In this document: positions 35,308 to 44,119 of the stretch, one piece after another | Layout of the letters: every line of letters begins with the position of its first letter | Position numbering within the stretch: the first letter of the stretch is position 1 | NCBI RefSeq assembly: GCF_031846565.1 | Contig: NZ_JAVRHL010000003.1 | Location: 620,001-684,000 of the forward strand | DNA: 64,000 nucleotides | Reading direction: 5' to 3' | Source: Tropicimonas_B omnivorans | Lineage (GTDB): Bacteria; Pseudomonadota; Alphaproteobacteria; Rhodobacterales; Rhodobacteraceae | Program-made: the position numbers and the translations under genes | Notes under the pieces: model-generated | Databases searched by the model: none | Told to the model about the DNA's origin: nothing | The model's input: the letters and a program-made list of their open reading frames with translations, nothing else

Positions 35308-36396
35308 ATGAGATACAGCATCGCCGAGATCGCCGCCGCCATCGGCGCCCGCGCCGAGGGCAGAACGGACCTTCGTGTTGATGGAGCGGCCGAGCCGCAG
35401 GCCGGGGCACCGGATCGTCTCGCGCTGGCGATGTCGCCGGCCTATGCCGAAAGCCTCGCGTCTGGAACGCGTGCGGCGATGCTTGCCGAGGGGCAGGACT
35501 GGCAGGCGCTGGGGCTGGAGGCCGCGATCCTCGTGCCGCGCCCGCGCTACGCCATGGCCGGCCTCACGCAGATGCTGGACGACGGCCCCGCAATCGCGCC
35601 CGGGGTGCATCCCAGCGCCGTCGTCGATGAGACCGCCGAGATTGCCGAGGGCGCCGCCATCGGGCCCTTCTGCGTCATCGGGCCGGGCGCCCGGATCGGC
35701 CCGAATGCGCGGCTCGGGGCGCATGTCTCAATTGGCGCGGAGGCCCGGATCGGGGCGGACGCGCTGATCCTGGACGGAGTGCGCATCGGCGCGCGGTGCC
35801 TCATCGGGGATCGGTTCGTCGCCCAGCCCGGCGCAGTCATCGGGGGGGACGGCTTTTCCTTCGTGACGCCGGAGCCCGGCGCGGTCGAGGCCGTTCGCGC
35901 CTCCTTGGGGGACCGGCAGGGCCGCGCCCAGTCCGCCTATGCCCGCATCCATTCCCTCGGCGCCGTCGTGATCGGGGACGACGTCGAGATCGGCGCGAAT
36001 TCCTGCATCGACCGCGGCACCATCGCCGATACCGAGATCGGGTCCGGGACCAAGATCGACAACCTCGTGCAGGTCGGTCACAACGTCCGGGTCGGCTCGG
36101 ATTGTCTCCTCTGCGGCCAGACCGGTATCGCCGGCTCGACGGTTCTGGGGGATCGCTGCGTGATGGGCGGCCAGGTCGGCATCACCGACCACCTGAAGAT
36201 CGGGGATGACGTGATCGCCGGCGCCGGCACGCTTCTGCGCACCGATCAGGCGGCGGGGCGGGTGATGCTCGGCAATCCCGCGATGCGGATGGAGGCGTCC
36301 ATCGAGAGCTACAAGGCCCTGCGCCGGTTGCCGCGGCTCTTCCGGGATGTCGCAGCACTCAAGGACAGTCTTTCAAAGCGCGGGCCGGGCAATTAA
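35308..36396 (+). CDS. lpxD: UDP-3-O-acylglucosamine N-acyltransferase
   Basis: Adds the N-linked hydroxyacyl chain in lipid A synthesis from acyl-ACP. The 362 residues have an N-terminal uridine-binding part and then a left-handed beta helix of hexapeptide repeats (from about residue 105, IGPFCVIGPGARIGPNARLG). The catalytic histidine is H258 in VQVGHNVRVG. A ribosome site GAGAGGGG precedes ATG 35308. It is not with lpxA or lpxB but leads a unit with a dedicated ACP and a ketosynthase, 26 and 13 bases apart, which hints at a matched acyl supply. Confidence 0.93.
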   Translation: MRYSIAEIAAAIGARAEGRTDLRVDGAAEPQAGAPDRLALAMSPAYAESLASGTRAAMLAEGQDWQALGLEAAILVPRPRYAMAGLTQMLDDGPAIAPGVHPSAVVDETAEIAEGAAIGPFCVIGPGARIGPNARLGAHVSIGAEARIGADALILDGVRIGARCLIGDRFVAQPGAVIGGDGFSFVTPEPGAVEAVRASLGDRQGRAQSAYARIHSLGAVVIGDDVEIGANSCIDRGTIADTEIGSGTKIDNLVQVGHNVRVGSDCLLCGQTGIAGSTVLGDRCVMGGQVGITDHLKIGDDVIAGAGTLLRTDQAAGRVMLGNPAMRMEASIESYKALRRLPRLFRDVAALKDSLSKRGPGN

Positions 36397-36422
36397 ATGG
36401 GGCCGACCGGGAAAGGATACCC

Positions 36423-36692
36423 ATGACGGACGACATCGAAACCAGGGTGGCGGAGATCATTGCCGAACAGGCCGTCCTCGAGCCGGGCGATGTCCGCATG
36501 GACATGACGCTCGAGGATCTGGGCATCGACAGCCTCGGCCTCGTCGAGAGTATCTTCGCGATCGAGGAGGCCTTCGATATCCAGGTCCCCTTCAATGCCA
36601 ACGAGCCGCAGAACAGCGCCTTCGACATCTCCTCGGTGGCCTCCATCGTGGCGGCGGTCCGCCAGCTCGTCGCGCAGCAGCACCCGGCGTGA
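36423..36692 (+). CDS. Specialised acyl carrier protein
   Basis: An 89-residue acidic carrier. The phosphopantetheine site is S37 in LEDLGIDSLGLVE. It is longer than housekeeping AcpP (about 77) and diverges after helix III, with PFNANEPQNSAFDISSV before the last helix. AAAGGA precedes the ATG. Position between lpxD and a ketosynthase suggests it carries a particular acyl chain for lipid A or another envelope lipid; the chain is unknown. It is not the house AcpXL of rhizobia, whose gene set differs. Confidence 0.85.
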   Translation: MTDDIETRVAEIIAEQAVLEPGDVRMDMTLEDLGIDSLGLVESIFAIEEAFDIQVPFNANEPQNSAFDISSVASIVAAVRQLVAQQHPA

Positions 36693-36705
36693 TGGCAGCC
36701 CGTCC

Positions 36706-37914
36706 ATGAAGCGCGTCGTCATCACGGGGGCCGGCACGATCAATGCCCTGGGCCAGGATGTCCCGTCGACCCTCTCCGCCATGGCCGAGGGGCGGTGCGG
36801 CATCGGTCCGATCAACGTGCGCGACGTGGAGCGCCTGAACGTGCGCATCGGCGGGCAGGTCACGGAGTACGACCCCGACGAGTACTTCAATCGCCAGCAG
36901 ATCGCGCTCTACGATCGCTTCACCCAGTTCTCCCTCCTCGCGGCGCGGCAGGCCATCGGCCAGTCCGGCCTGACCTTCATCGGCGATCTGTCGATGGAAG
37001 CGGGGGTGGTCCTCGGCACGGCGGGCGGCGGCGTGAACACCTGGGACGAGAATTACCGCACCGTTTACGAGGAGGGGAAGAACCGCGTCCATCCCTTCGT
37101 GGTGCCGAAGCTGATGAACAATGCCGGCGCCTCGCATATCTCGATGGAGTACAACCTCCGCGGACCGACCTACACCGTCGCCACCGCCTGCTCCTCCTCC
37201 AATCACGCGATGGGGCAGGCCTTCCATCTTGTGCGGTCCGGCGCGTCGCGGGTGATGGTGACGGGCGGGTCCGAGGCGATGCTCTCCTTCGGCGGGATCA
37301 AGGCATGGGAGGGCCTCAGGGTCATGTCCCGCGACGCATGTCGCCCCTTCAGTGCCAATCGCAACGGGATGGTTCAGGGCGAAGGGGCGGCGATCTTCGT
37401 CTTCGAGGAAATGGAGCACGCCCGCGCCCGCGGCGCCGAGATCCTCGCCGAGGTCATCGGCTTCGCCATGACGTCGGATGCCACCGACATCGTCATGCCC
37501 TCCCGCAAGGGGGCGGCCCAGACGATCGCCGCCTGCCTGCGCGATGCCCGGATCAGCGGCGATGAGGTCGGCTACATCAATGCCCATGGCACCGGCACCT
37601 CGGCCAACGACAAGACCGAATGCGCCGCCGTTGCCGACACGTTTGGCCCTTACGCGGACAACCTGATGATCTCCTCCACCAAGTCGATGCACGGCCACGT
37701 CATCGGCGGCACAGGCGCGGTGGAGCTTTTGGCCTGCATCATGGCGCTCAAGGACGGAATCGTCGCGCCGACGATCGGCTACGAGGAGCCGGATCCCGAA
37801 TGCGCCCTCGACGTGGTCCCGAACGAGGCGCGCGAGGCGAAGATCGATGTCGCGCTCTCCAACGCCTTCGCCTTCGGCGGCCTGAACGCCGTCCTCGCCC
37901 TTCGGAGCGCCTGA
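36706..37914 (+). CDS. Beta-ketoacyl-ACP synthase (FabF/NodE-like)
   Basis: Condensing enzyme of the KAS II fold. From ATG 36706 the protein has 402 residues with the full triad: C162 in ATACSSSNHAMG, H294 in NAHGTGTSANDKTE and H329 in STKSMHGHVIGGTGA. The phenylalanine-rich gate NAFAFGGLNA is near the C-terminus. The start follows the ACP stop by 13 bases. Divergence from typical FabF (RDVERLNVRIGGQVTEYDPD) and the linked ACP suggest a specialised chain-elongating role, such as a long or modified acyl chain, rather than bulk synthesis. Confidence 0.87.
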   Translation: MKRVVITGAGTINALGQDVPSTLSAMAEGRCGIGPINVRDVERLNVRIGGQVTEYDPDEYFNRQQIALYDRFTQFSLLAARQAIGQSGLTFIGDLSMEAGVVLGTAGGGVNTWDENYRTVYEEGKNRVHPFVVPKLMNNAGASHISMEYNLRGPTYTVATACSSSNHAMGQAFHLVRSGASRVMVTGGSEAMLSFGGIKAWEGLRVMSRDACRPFSANRNGMVQGEGAAIFVFEEMEHARARGAEILAEVIGFAMTSDATDIVMPSRKGAAQTIAACLRDARISGDEVGYINAHGTGTSANDKTECAAVADTFGPYADNLMISSTKSMHGHVIGGTGAVELLACIMALKDGIVAPTIGYEEPDPECALDVVPNEAREAKIDVALSNAFAFGGLNAVLALRSA

Positions 37915-38080
37915 CCCCTCGGGAATGTGGGGCCCACGCCGGTCGAGGGGGCACCGGGCGGAAGGATGAAACCGTGGCGTGACCGCCCGTTCATCTTTCC
38001 GGCAAGTACCCCGGGGGAGGCACCGGGAGGTGCCGGGGGCAGCGCCCCCCCTTATACCGTCCGCCTGAGCCCCCTGCCGC

Positions 38081-39448
38081 TCAGGCGACTTCGGCGAAGA
38101 CCTTGTCGAGGGCGGTCGAGAGCTTGGCGCACATCTCGTCCATCTCCGCATCGGTCAGGGTGAAGGCCGGGCAAAGGACGATGGACTGGCCGAGCGGACG
38201 GCAGATCAGCCCCTCGTCGGTGCAGGCATTCGCGATCCGCTCACTGACCGAGAGCTCGGAGGGGAAGGGCGCCTTCGTGGCCTTGTCCGCCACGGCTTCG
38301 AGCGCCCACATGTACCCGATGCCGCGGAGCTCGCCGATATTGGGGCGATCCGCCACCTCTGCGAGCTTGGCTTCGAGCCGCGGTGCGCCCTCGCGCACCT
38401 TGTCGATAAGTCCGCCCTCCACGATCAGGTCGATTGCGGCAAGCGCGATGGCGCAGCCGACCGGGTGGCCGGAGGCGGTGAACCCGTGGGGGAATTCCTC
38501 GATCGCTTCGGCAGCGGCCTGCATGCGGTCGGCAAGCTCGGGGCCGAGGATCACGGCGCCCATGGGAAAGAAGCCCGCCGTCAGCGCCTTGGACGAGATG
38601 ATCGCGTCCGGCACGACGCCGTAGGTGTCACAGCCCCAGATGGTGCCCGTGCGTCCGAAGCCGCAGATCACCTCGTCCGAGACAAGCGGGATGCCGTGGC
38701 GTTTCAGGATCGGCTGGATGGCCTGGAAGTAGCCCTCGGGCGGGGGCACGACGCCGCCGGCGCCGAGAACCGGTTCGGCGACGAAGGCGGCGATGGTGTC
38801 GGCGCCCTCGGCCGCGATGGTCTCCTCGAGCTCGCGCGCGAGACGCTGGGTGAACTCGGCCTCGCTCTCACCGGCCATTCCTTCCCGCCAGTAATGCGGA
38901 CAGGTCAGGTGGACGAAGCCGGGCAGCGGCAGGCCGAACACCTCGTTGTAGGGTTTCCCCGTCATCGAGGCGGAAACGACCGTCACGCCGTGATATCCGT
39001 TCTTGCGCGTCAGGATCTTCTTGCGCTCGGGCTTGCCTTCGGCGCGGCCGAGGAACCACAGCATCTTCACCAGCGTGTCGTTCGCCTCGGAGCCGCTGTT
39101 GGTGTAGAAAACACGCCCGCGCTCGAAGGGGGCAAGCTCGATCAGGCGTTCGGAGAGCATCACCGTCTGGTCCGACATCCGCCCGAAGAAGGCGTGGTAG
39201 CCGGGGAAGCGGGCATAGGCGTCCTGCGCGGCGGAGATCAGGCCGGGATGGTCGAAGCCTGCCACCATGTTCCAGAGGCCGGAATTCGCGTCGAGGTAGC
39301 GGTTGCCCTCTGTATCGAAGACGTAGGGGCCTTCGCCGTGGGTCAGGACGATGCTGCCCCGGCGCTTCACGGTCGGAAAATCGGTGAAGCCGAAGAAGCT
39401 CACCGCCTCGGCGCGGGTGTCCCACCCGGTTGGTCTCTTGTCGTCCAT
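38081..39448 (-). CDS. Class III aminotransferase
   Basis: PLP-dependent omega-amino acid aminotransferase, 455 residues from ATG 39448. Motifs: FYTNSGSEANDTLVKM, EVICGFGRTG with the PLP aspartate region, and the Schiff-base lysine in IISSKALTAGFFPMG. The closest familiar groups are taurine-pyruvate, beta-alanine-pyruvate and putrescine-type transaminases; the substrate cannot be fixed from sequence. It is divergent from a LysR-type regulator gene (147 bases apart), which may control it. Longer upstream frames are shadows. Confidence 0.85.
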   Translation of the reverse strand: MDDKRPTGWDTRAEAVSFFGFTDFPTVKRRGSIVLTHGEGPYVFDTEGNRYLDANSGLWNMVAGFDHPGLISAAQDAYARFPGYHAFFGRMSDQTVMLSERLIELAPFERGRVFYTNSGSEANDTLVKMLWFLGRAEGKPERKKILTRKNGYHGVTVVSASMTGKPYNEVFGLPLPGFVHLTCPHYWREGMAGESEAEFTQRLARELEETIAAEGADTIAAFVAEPVLGAGGVVPPPEGYFQAIQPILKRHGIPLVSDEVICGFGRTGTIWGCDTYGVVPDAIISSKALTAGFFPMGAVILGPELADRMQAAAEAIEEFPHGFTASGHPVGCAIALAAIDLIVEGGLIDKVREGAPRLEAKLAEVADRPNIGELRGIGYMWALEAVADKATKAPFPSELSVSERIANACTDEGLICRPLGQSIVLCPAFTLTDAEMDEMCAKLSTALDKVFAEVA

Positions 39449-39595
39449 GGCCCATGGTCTCCCTGACTGTGCCGCCACGCTAGCGCCGGTGCGCAGCGCC
39501 CGCAATCGGTGCCGCTGCGCCGCGACCGCCCTGCTTGACCCTGCCGGGGCGAGGGGCGACAGGACAAGGGGGACGTTCGGCGGGGAGGTGCGCCC

Positions 39596-40654
39596 ATGGG
39601 CGGCGGTTCACAGAAGGGCAATGCGGACCACGGCGGACGGGATGCCGCCGGGCGGATCACGCTCTGGGGGATCGAGGTCTTCGCGGCGGTGGCCGAGGAG
39701 GGATCGCTGACCGCGGCCGCGCAGCGCCTCGGCACCAGCCCCTCGGGCGTCAGCCAGCAACTCGCCTCCCTCGAGGCCGCGATCGGCCAGCCCCTGATCG
39801 ACCGGGCGCGACGCCCGGTCGCGGTGACGCCGGCGGGCGCGGCCTTTCGCCGGCGCGCTCAACGGATCCTGAACGAGGCGGCACAGGCGCGGGCCGAACT
39901 CGCCGTGCCGGGCCTCGCGCATCTGACGGATTTGCGGCTCGGGATGATCGAGGATCTCGAGGCGGAGGTGACGCCGCGGCTCCTGGCCGGCATCGCGGAC
40001 GAGCTCACGCATTGCCAGTTCCTCCTGGAGACCGGCGCCTCCCATCGCCTCTTCGATCTTCTGGAATCGCGGGCGCTGGACGTGATCGTCGCCGCCGAAA
40101 TGGGCGCGCCCGCGGACTGGATGGAGATGCACCCCCTGATCGAGGAGCCCTTCGTCGTTGCCGCGCCGAAGGGGAGCGTGCCCGACGGCGGTGACGCTTT
40201 GGCGGCTTTGAAGGCGCTTCCGCTCATCCTGTATACCCAGCGGCACCTGATGGGGCGGCAGATCGGCGCGCACCTGGCGCGGCAGAACCTGACGCTGGCG
40301 CATCGCTTCGAACTCGACAGCTACACGGCGATCATGGCGCTGGTCGCGGCCGGGGCGGGCTGGACGATCCTGACACCGCTCGGCCTGATGCGCACGCGCC
40401 GCTTCGCACCCGACGTGGACGTGCTGCCACTGCCGTTTCCGCCGCTGTCACGGCGGATCTCCCTCCATGCGCGGGCCGGGGTGTTGCAGGACATGCCGGA
40501 GCGCCTCGCCGCGCGGCTCCGGGGCCTGCTCGGCGATCTGATCGTGGCGCCGGCCCTGTCGCGGATGCCGTGGCTGGGCGAGGAGCTGCGGATCCTCGAC
40601 GATCAGCCCGCCATGACCTCGCCGGCCGCGACGACGAGCGCCCGGGAGATATAG
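39596..40654 (+). CDS. LysR-type transcriptional regulator
   Basis: DNA-binding regulator with an N-terminal winged helix (about residues 22-80: FAAVAEEGSLTAAAQRLG, SPSGVSQQLASLEAAIGQPL) and a periplasmic-binding-like effector domain after about 105. Length 352, longer than the usual 300: about 20 extra N-terminal residues and about 25 extra C-terminal ones. The divergent aminotransferase is the likely target. The last 52 bases overlap, tail to tail, the end of the DegT-type gene at 40603-41793. Confidence 0.9.
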   Translation: MGGGSQKGNADHGGRDAAGRITLWGIEVFAAVAEEGSLTAAAQRLGTSPSGVSQQLASLEAAIGQPLIDRARRPVAVTPAGAAFRRRAQRILNEAAQARAELAVPGLAHLTDLRLGMIEDLEAEVTPRLLAGIADELTHCQFLLETGASHRLFDLLESRALDVIVAAEMGAPADWMEMHPLIEEPFVVAAPKGSVPDGGDALAALKALPLILYTQRHLMGRQIGAHLARQNLTLAHRFELDSYTAIMALVAAGAGWTILTPLGLMRTRRFAPDVDVLPLPFPPLSRRISLHARAGVLQDMPERLAARLRGLLGDLIVAPALSRMPWLGEELRILDDQPAMTSPAATTSAREI

Positions 40655-41793
40655 TCGAGCTCGGGATCGGTGAGCCGCGCCGGGAGCCGCACGTCGCAGG
40701 CGCGCATCAGCATCGCCCGCGTGCGGGGCATGTCCGGCACCTCGCCCGGGAGGAAGCGCCAGTTCCAGAAGGCGCGGGCATTGTCCTCGCTCAGGCCGAA
40801 GACCTGCACCGGCACGCCCTGCATCTTCGCGGCGGAGACGAAGGCGCGGACCTGCGCCTCCTCCATGCCGCGGAGGTTGAACTGGATCGAATCGGGCGCG
40901 CGTTTCTCCTGCGGAAGCGCGTCCGGGACGTGAAGCCACTCCGTCTCGTTGAGCACGGCGGCGACCCGGTCGTGCCCGGCGCGGCCCCGTGCCACCCGCC
41001 CTGCGACGAGGGGAAGCTGCGGGCGTATCACGGCGGCGGAGAGGTTGCCCATCCGCGTGTTGTAGAGCGGCAGGCGGTTCTGCCAGCGCGCGAAGGGCTC
41101 TTCGAGAACGTCATGCTTGCGCCAGTTCTGCTCGTAGGCGCCCGACATGATGACGGCCCGCGCGATCAGCTCGGGATCGTCGGTGACGAGGATGCCGCCT
41201 TCGCCGGCATTCACGAGCTTGTAGGACTGGAAGGAAAAGCAGCCGATCCGCCCGATCGTGCCGATGTTCCGGCCGGACCAGGTGGTGCCGAGAGAATGGG
41301 CGGCGTCCTCGATGACGGGCAGGCCGCGCGCCTCGGCGAGCTCCATGATGCGGTCCATGTCGGAGGTGTGACCGCGCATGTGGGAAATCAGGATCGCGTC
41401 CGCGCCATCGAGCCTGGCTTCGAAGTCCTCCAGGTCGATGCGGTAATTCTCGCCGACCTCGCAGAGCACGGGCACGCAGCCGGCGTGGACGACCGCGGAC
41501 GGAACGGCGCCGAAGGTGAAGGCCGGGATCACGACGCGGGCACCCTCGGGCAGGTCGAGCGCCTTCAGCGACAGGAAGAGCGCGGCGGAGCAGGAGGAGA
41601 CGGCGAGGGCGAAGCGGGCGCCCAGGAGAGCGGCGAATTCGCGCTCCAGAAGGGCCACCGGGGCATCCTGCGGCGCGGTGTAGCGAAACAGATCCCCCGA
41701 GGCGAGGAGGCGGGCAATCTCCGCTTCGGCCTCTGCCGGGATCGGCTCGGCATCGTAGACGTTCGGTGCGGCGACGGCGGTATGCTGGTTCAA
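40603..41793 (-). CDS. DegT/DnrJ/EryC1-type aminotransferase
   Basis: PLP enzyme of the sugar aminotransferase superfamily, 396 residues. AVSSCSAALFLSLKALDL is the start of the PLP site, IEDAAHSLGTTW follows and the lysine is in FSFQSYKLVNAGEGG (family usually GEGG). N-terminal DLFRYTAPQDAPVALLE is the typical beginning. No sugar-nucleotide gene lies nearby, so the substrate is open. Its tail overlaps the LysR gene on the other strand. The upstream region has an AT-rich dyad that may be a control site. Confidence 0.8.
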   Translation of the reverse strand: MNQHTAVAAPNVYDAEPIPAEAEAEIARLLASGDLFRYTAPQDAPVALLEREFAALLGARFALAVSSCSAALFLSLKALDLPEGARVVIPAFTFGAVPSAVVHAGCVPVLCEVGENYRIDLEDFEARLDGADAILISHMRGHTSDMDRIMELAEARGLPVIEDAAHSLGTTWSGRNIGTIGRIGCFSFQSYKLVNAGEGGILVTDDPELIARAVIMSGAYEQNWRKHDVLEEPFARWQNRLPLYNTRMGNLSAAVIRPQLPLVAGRVARGRAGHDRVAAVLNETEWLHVPDALPQEKRAPDSIQFNLRGMEEAQVRAFVSAAKMQGVPVQVFGLSEDNARAFWNWRFLPGEVPDMPRTRAMLMRACDVRLPARLTDPELDYISRALVVAAGEVMAG

Positions 41794-41822
41794 CTCGGAT
41801 GCCCCTCGGCTCTTCTTTTCAG

Positions 41823-41866
41823 AAAAAGTTTATCCGATCTTCAGCCTTCCTGAAAATGAACTTTTT
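41823..41866 (-). promoter_or_regulatory. AT-rich nested dyad before DegT-type gene
   Basis: AAAAAGTT at 41823-41830 is the exact inverse of AACTTTTT at 41859-41866, and between them TTCAG pairs with CTGAA (about 41840-41855). It starts 30 bases before the gene's ATG. The contrast with the GC-rich surroundings is strong. It may be an operator or a 5' leader hairpin; no T tract follows in the gene's direction, so termination is unlikely. Confidence 0.4.
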
Positions 41867-42041
41867 GCAATCCTTGGGGGAGGAGGGGCCCCCGGACCCG
41901 TGATCGGGGACGTTCGGAGGCGATACCTTCCGGAATGGGGCCGCGTCGAACGAAACAGGGTCCACCTGTCCGGGCTTGCCCCGTAAGTCCGAAGCGATGA
42001 CGCTTCGGTTCACGCTCGGTACGGGTAGCCGCCGGGCCCGG

Positions 42042-42887
42042 TCAGCGGCGCGGCGCGGGGCGGCTTCCGGGGAGGGTGATGTTGGCGACCTGCTCGGCGA
42101 TGGGATCGACGGAGAGAGGATGCGTCTCGCCGCTGTGCTGCGCGGGATCACCGATATCCTGCCAGCTGCCGTGCTTGTAGATCTCGAGCGCGTCGAAGCC
42201 GGCCTTGTAGCCCATCTTCGCGCTGCCGGGCACCCAGTAACCCAGGTAGATGTAAGGCAGGCCGGCGGCGCGGGCGATCTCGATATGGTCGAGGATGATG
42301 TAGGTGCCGAGGGATCGTGTCGCGAGAGCGGGGTCGTAGAAGCTGTAGACCATGCTCAGCCCGTCATCGAGCATGTCGGTCAGGCAGACGGCGGTCAGCG
42401 GATCCGCCGTGCCGCGGGGCTGATCGCCTTGCTGCATCCGATACTGCACGACGCGGCTGCGCACCGGCGTCTCCTCGATCATCGCCGCGAACTCGAAGAT
42501 ATCCATGTCCGCCATGCCGCCGTCGGCATGCCGGCTGTCGAGATAGGTGCGGAAGAGGGAGAACTGCTCCTCGGTCGCCCAGGGGGAGGCCGGGTCGCGC
42601 ACGAGGTCCCCGTTGCGTTTCAGGGTCCTGCGCTGCGAGCGGGAGGGCTTGAAATCGTCCACCCGGATGCGGGCGGAGAGGCAGGCCATGCAGTCCGCAC
42701 AGGAGGGGCGGTAGAGCACGTTCTGCGAGCGCCGAAAGCCCTGTTTCGACAGCGAGTCGTTGAGCTGTTCGGCCTGATCACCCTGCAGCGCGGTGAACAG
42801 CTTCCGCTCCATCCGGCCCTCGAGATAGGGGCAGGGCTGGGGGGCCGTCACGTAGAATTGCGGCGCGATGGGAAGCGTATGGCGCAT
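42042..42887 (-). CDS. bpt: Aspartate/glutamate leucyltransferase (Bpt family)
   Basis: Transfers leucine from leucyl-tRNA to N-terminal Asp or Glu, marking proteins for ClpAP through the N-degron pathway. ATG 42887 gives 281 residues; an upstream in-frame start adds 29 unlike the family. The N-terminal cysteine cluster YRPSCADCMACLSARI is visible, and IYLGYWVPGSAKMGYKA closes the acyltransferase fold. Family members also include arginyltransferase (Ate); this size and the alphaproteobacterial context favour Bpt. Confidence 0.9.
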   Translation of the reverse strand: MRHTLPIAPQFYVTAPQPCPYLEGRMERKLFTALQGDQAEQLNDSLSKQGFRRSQNVLYRPSCADCMACLSARIRVDDFKPSRSQRRTLKRNGDLVRDPASPWATEEQFSLFRTYLDSRHADGGMADMDIFEFAAMIEETPVRSRVVQYRMQQGDQPRGTADPLTAVCLTDMLDDGLSMVYSFYDPALATRSLGTYIILDHIEIARAAGLPYIYLGYWVPGSAKMGYKAGFDALEIYKHGSWQDIGDPAQHSGETHPLSVDPIAEQVANITLPGSRPAPRR

Positions 42888-43056
42888 GGGAGCGGGCGGC
42901 CCGGGCGAATGGTGCAGGAGAATTGGACGGTAGCGCAGCGATTCCGCTTCGCCAAGGGGGAGAAGGGGCGGCATTTTGCCGAAAATTTGAGCCCCGTGGG
43001 CGCGGTGCGGAGGGCGCGCCCCGGCAGCCAGCCCCCCCGTTGCCCGCGCCGCCGGA

Positions 43057-43518
43057 TCAGCTGCGGTTCACCATCGCCGTGCCCAGAAGCATGTCCACCA
43101 GCGATTTGCCCCGTGGCGTGACGGCCATGGTGACAAGGGAGATCACCTGCGGAGAGACGAATGCGATGGACATGGCATAGAGCCCGGTATGCGCCCAGGC
43201 GTCGATGGACGAGAGCCGCGCGCCGTCCTTGTCCAGAAGTTCTATTCCCATGAGCCGCATGCCCGGCGTCGCGGAGGAGCGCATGATCGTCAGCCCGCGA
43301 TAGGCGAAGGAAATCGTGAACCACAGGACGGGCAGGAAGAAGAGCCCGATGAACAGCGTCAGGACGGCGCCGAGCACCACGAGGACCGCGATCAAGGCGG
43401 TATCGACGATCCAGGCGATCAGACGCTTGAGCGGCACATCGGCATAGAATTCGGCTTCGTCTTCTGGATCCGGCAGGCCGGTCCTGCCCGGAAAAACGGT
43501 GCGGCTCATCATGGTCAT
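43057..43518 (-). CDS. RDD family membrane protein
   Basis: A 153-residue integral membrane protein. The RDD family motif appears in KRLIAWIVDTALIAVLVVLG (arginine and aspartate in the first helix). Two more helices follow (about 55-75 and 110-130), with TPGMRLMGIELL between. ATG 43518 is the first of three close starts (43518, 43512, 43509). The long frame upstream runs into the DUF2852 gene region. Function of the RDD family is mostly unknown, with some members linked to salt tolerance. Confidence 0.75.
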   Translation of the reverse strand: MTMMSRTVFPGRTGLPDPEDEAEFYADVPLKRLIAWIVDTALIAVLVVLGAVLTLFIGLFFLPVLWFTISFAYRGLTIMRSSATPGMRLMGIELLDKDGARLSSIDAWAHTGLYAMSIAFVSPQVISLVTMAVTPRGKSLVDMLLGTAMVNRS

Positions 43519-43591
43519 TCTCGCGGGATGAAACGATGGACGGGAATGAGGCGGCGCCGGGGCGCCGCCTTCTGCGCCGAAGCTGGACCGG

Positions 43592-44038
43592 TCAGGCCCG
43601 CTCGGGAAGCTGTGCCTCGGTACCTTCGGCGCTGCTCTCACGCTCGCCGCTGGTCTTGGCACGCTCTTCCATGAACTGGTCGAACTCGGCCTTGTCGCGG
43701 GCCTCCCGCAGACGATCGAGGAAGGTCTCGAAGGACTGCCGCTCGTCCTCCAGCCGGCGCAGCGTCTCGTTGCGGTAGGCATCGAAGGCCGCGTTGCCGG
43801 TCGAGCCCGTCATGCCGGTTGCGAAGCGGGAGAACTCGGTGCGGGCGCCTCGGCCCGGGCATCCGGCAAAACGCTTGGTCAGCAGCATGTAACCGAGGAC
43901 GGCAAGGCCGATCGGCCAGAACACGATGAAGCCGAGCACCATGACCGCGATCCACGCGCCCTTGCCGCGCTCGTCGAGCCAGGTTTGGCCGCGGAGGAAC
44001 CAGTTCGGCCGGGGCATGGAAGCGGTGGTCGTGGTCAT
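43592..44038 (-). CDS. DUF2852 domain protein
   Basis: A 148-residue protein with one membrane segment (about 29-52, AWIAVMVLGFIVFWPIGLAV) and a charged cytoplasmic helix. The family signature GNAAFDAYRNETLRRLEDE and FDRLREARDKAEFDQFM-type helix (here FLDRLREARDKAEFDQFM) are present. DUF2852 is common in alphaproteobacteria and uncharacterised. Two palindromic boxes just upstream (44061 and 44120) suggest specific regulation. Confidence 0.8.
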   Translation of the reverse strand: MTTTTASMPRPNWFLRGQTWLDERGKGAWIAVMVLGFIVFWPIGLAVLGYMLLTKRFAGCPGRGARTEFSRFATGMTGSTGNAAFDAYRNETLRRLEDERQSFETFLDRLREARDKAEFDQFMEERAKTSGERESSAEGTEAQLPERA

Positions 44039-44060
44039 TTCGGTATCTCCCTCAGGATGA

Positions 44061-44077
44061 TGTGAATTCGTTTTACA
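44061..44077. promoter_or_regulatory. Palindromic operator-like box 1 (TGTGAA-N5-TTTACA)
   Basis: TGTGAA at 44061-44066 and TTTACA at 44072-44077, five bases apart, form an imperfect palindrome 23 bases before the DUF2852 ATG. A second, perfect copy lies 59 bases further upstream. Repeated dyads like this typically bind a dimeric regulator; which one is unknown. Confidence 0.5.
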
Positions 44078-44119
44078 TTATCCAAGATGGTGAGACCGGG
44101 GCCCTCCCGCAAGATGCAA

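Noticed and set aside
33369..35342. Long minus-strand frame over the L,D-transpeptidase gene
   Set aside because: The plus-strand protein has signal peptide, PG-binding and catalytic motifs; the reverse frame is low-complexity and has none.
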